6,351 bases of DNA from CAZYXO01 sp964651315 (GTDB lineage Bacteria > Bacillota_I > Bacilli_A > RF39 > UBA660). The stretch is taken from contig CAZYXO010000061.1 of assembly GCA_964651315.1 (NCBI GenBank), forward strand, positions 1 to 6,351, in the 5' to 3' direction. Made by a program: the position numbers and the translations under genes. Below the pieces are notes generated by a model. It saw nothing but the letters and a program-made list of their open reading frames with translations, did not search any database and had not been told where the DNA came from. Position 1 is the first letter of the stretch. The number at the start of each line of letters is the position of its first letter. Positions 6,049 to 6,351 of this stretch are shown in pieces.

Positions 6049-6351
6049 TTATATAAGTTTTACTAATATTTCATTCATAATATATATTTTACCCAAACTT
6101 ATATAAATATTACCTTTTTTATAAATTATTTCTTTATTTTTAATTAATTCTTTTAATTTAGGATATTCTTTAAATATATCTGTATTATATAATGTATTAA
6201 ATTCATTAACATTAATACCTTTTATTTTTCTTAAACCAAGCATTAAATGATTATCCATCATATCTTTCTTAGCTAAAATATTTCTTTCACTCACATAATT
6301 TCCTTTTAAATATTCATGTAAATTCTTTGTATTTGTATATCTTATATTATC
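6049..6351 (-). CDS. hemW: HemW-like radical SAM protein, C-terminal part (5' end beyond window)
   Basis: The frame is open to the right edge, so only the last 100 residues are visible out of about 375-380 expected. It resembles the C-terminal HemN_C region of HemW, formerly annotated as oxygen-independent coproporphyrinogen III oxidase. Visible signatures are 'RYTNTKNLHEYL' near the edge and 'MLGLRKIKGINVNEF', which match the family's 'RY.N..NL..Y' and 'LGLR...G' blocks. The closing 'KGNIYISLGKIYIMNEIL' fits the final winged-helix-like section, where the family usually ends in a start-of-strand 'G......N.i...l'. The radical SAM CxxxCxxC site lies outside the window and cannot be checked. HemW is a haem chaperone or haem-insertion factor, but it persists in organisms without haem synthesis. 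A GTG at 6294 is an internal Val codon, not a start. The next gene's binding site directly follows the TAA stop. Confidence 0.82.
   Translation of the reverse strand, partial: DNIRYTNTKNLHEYLKGNYVSERNILAKKDMMDNHLMLGLRKIKGINVNEFNTLYNTDIFKEYPKLKELIKNKEIIYKKGNIYISLGKIYIMNEILVKLI

Noticed and set aside
6292..6294. GTG at 6294 as the start of a small 81-residue gene
   Set aside because: The frame stays open to the window edge and the upstream residues match the HemW C-terminal region, so this is an internal Val codon.

Overview
This is a strongly AT-rich bacterial chromosomal window. It most likely comes from a small-genome, low-GC member of the Bacillota, such as the Bacilli, Erysipelotrichia or RF39-like gut lineages. 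The clues are the Gram-positive style ribosome binding sites (AAGGAG or AAAGGGG), a 200-residue cysteine-free S4 protein with its own promoter and leader, a YmfF/YmfH M16 pair and hemW. Both tryptophan codons I find in the complete genes are TGG, and no complete gene has an internal TGA. This favours the standard bacterial code over the mycoplasma code, but two codons are thin evidence. Taxonomy is an inference from gene content.

Left part (1-2220): a possible divergent gene begins at the very left edge on the minus strand, with only 14 bases visible. A plus-strand gene at 142-2220 encodes a 692-residue protein. Its first ~390 residues are an unrecognised charged helical region, followed by a short alpha/beta section. 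It ends in about nine BspA-type leucine-rich repeats. It has no signal peptide or membrane segment.

Middle (2221-3070): five bases after that gene's stop lies a consensus promoter (TTGACA, 16 bases, TATAAT). A leader of about 167 nt follows, then rpsD (ribosomal protein S4). The leader can be folded by eye into stacked hairpins with a loop-loop pseudoknot, followed by a hairpin that buries the rpsD ribosome binding site. This fits autogenous control by S4. A 12-bp hairpin with a T-tract ends rpsD, and the convergent gene stops inside it.

Right part (3056-6351, all minus strand, transcribed from right to left): the 3' end of hemW is followed at 14 bp by a small tail-anchored protein with one cadherin-like beta-sandwich domain. 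An extended -10 promoter comes next, then two M16-family genes joined by a one-base TAATG overlap. The first (YmfF-like) lacks the zinc motif but keeps the substrate-binding Arg/Tyr pair. The second (YmfH-like) has HxxEH and the distal Glu but lacks that pair. The two therefore look like halves of one heterodimeric peptidase.

No tRNA, rRNA, CRISPR array, insertion sequence or phage gene was seen. Every intergenic gap is shorter than about 210 bases. The likeliest new material is the N-terminal region of the LRR protein, the small cadherin-like membrane protein and the detailed fold of the S4 leader. I see no clear novel multi-gene system.
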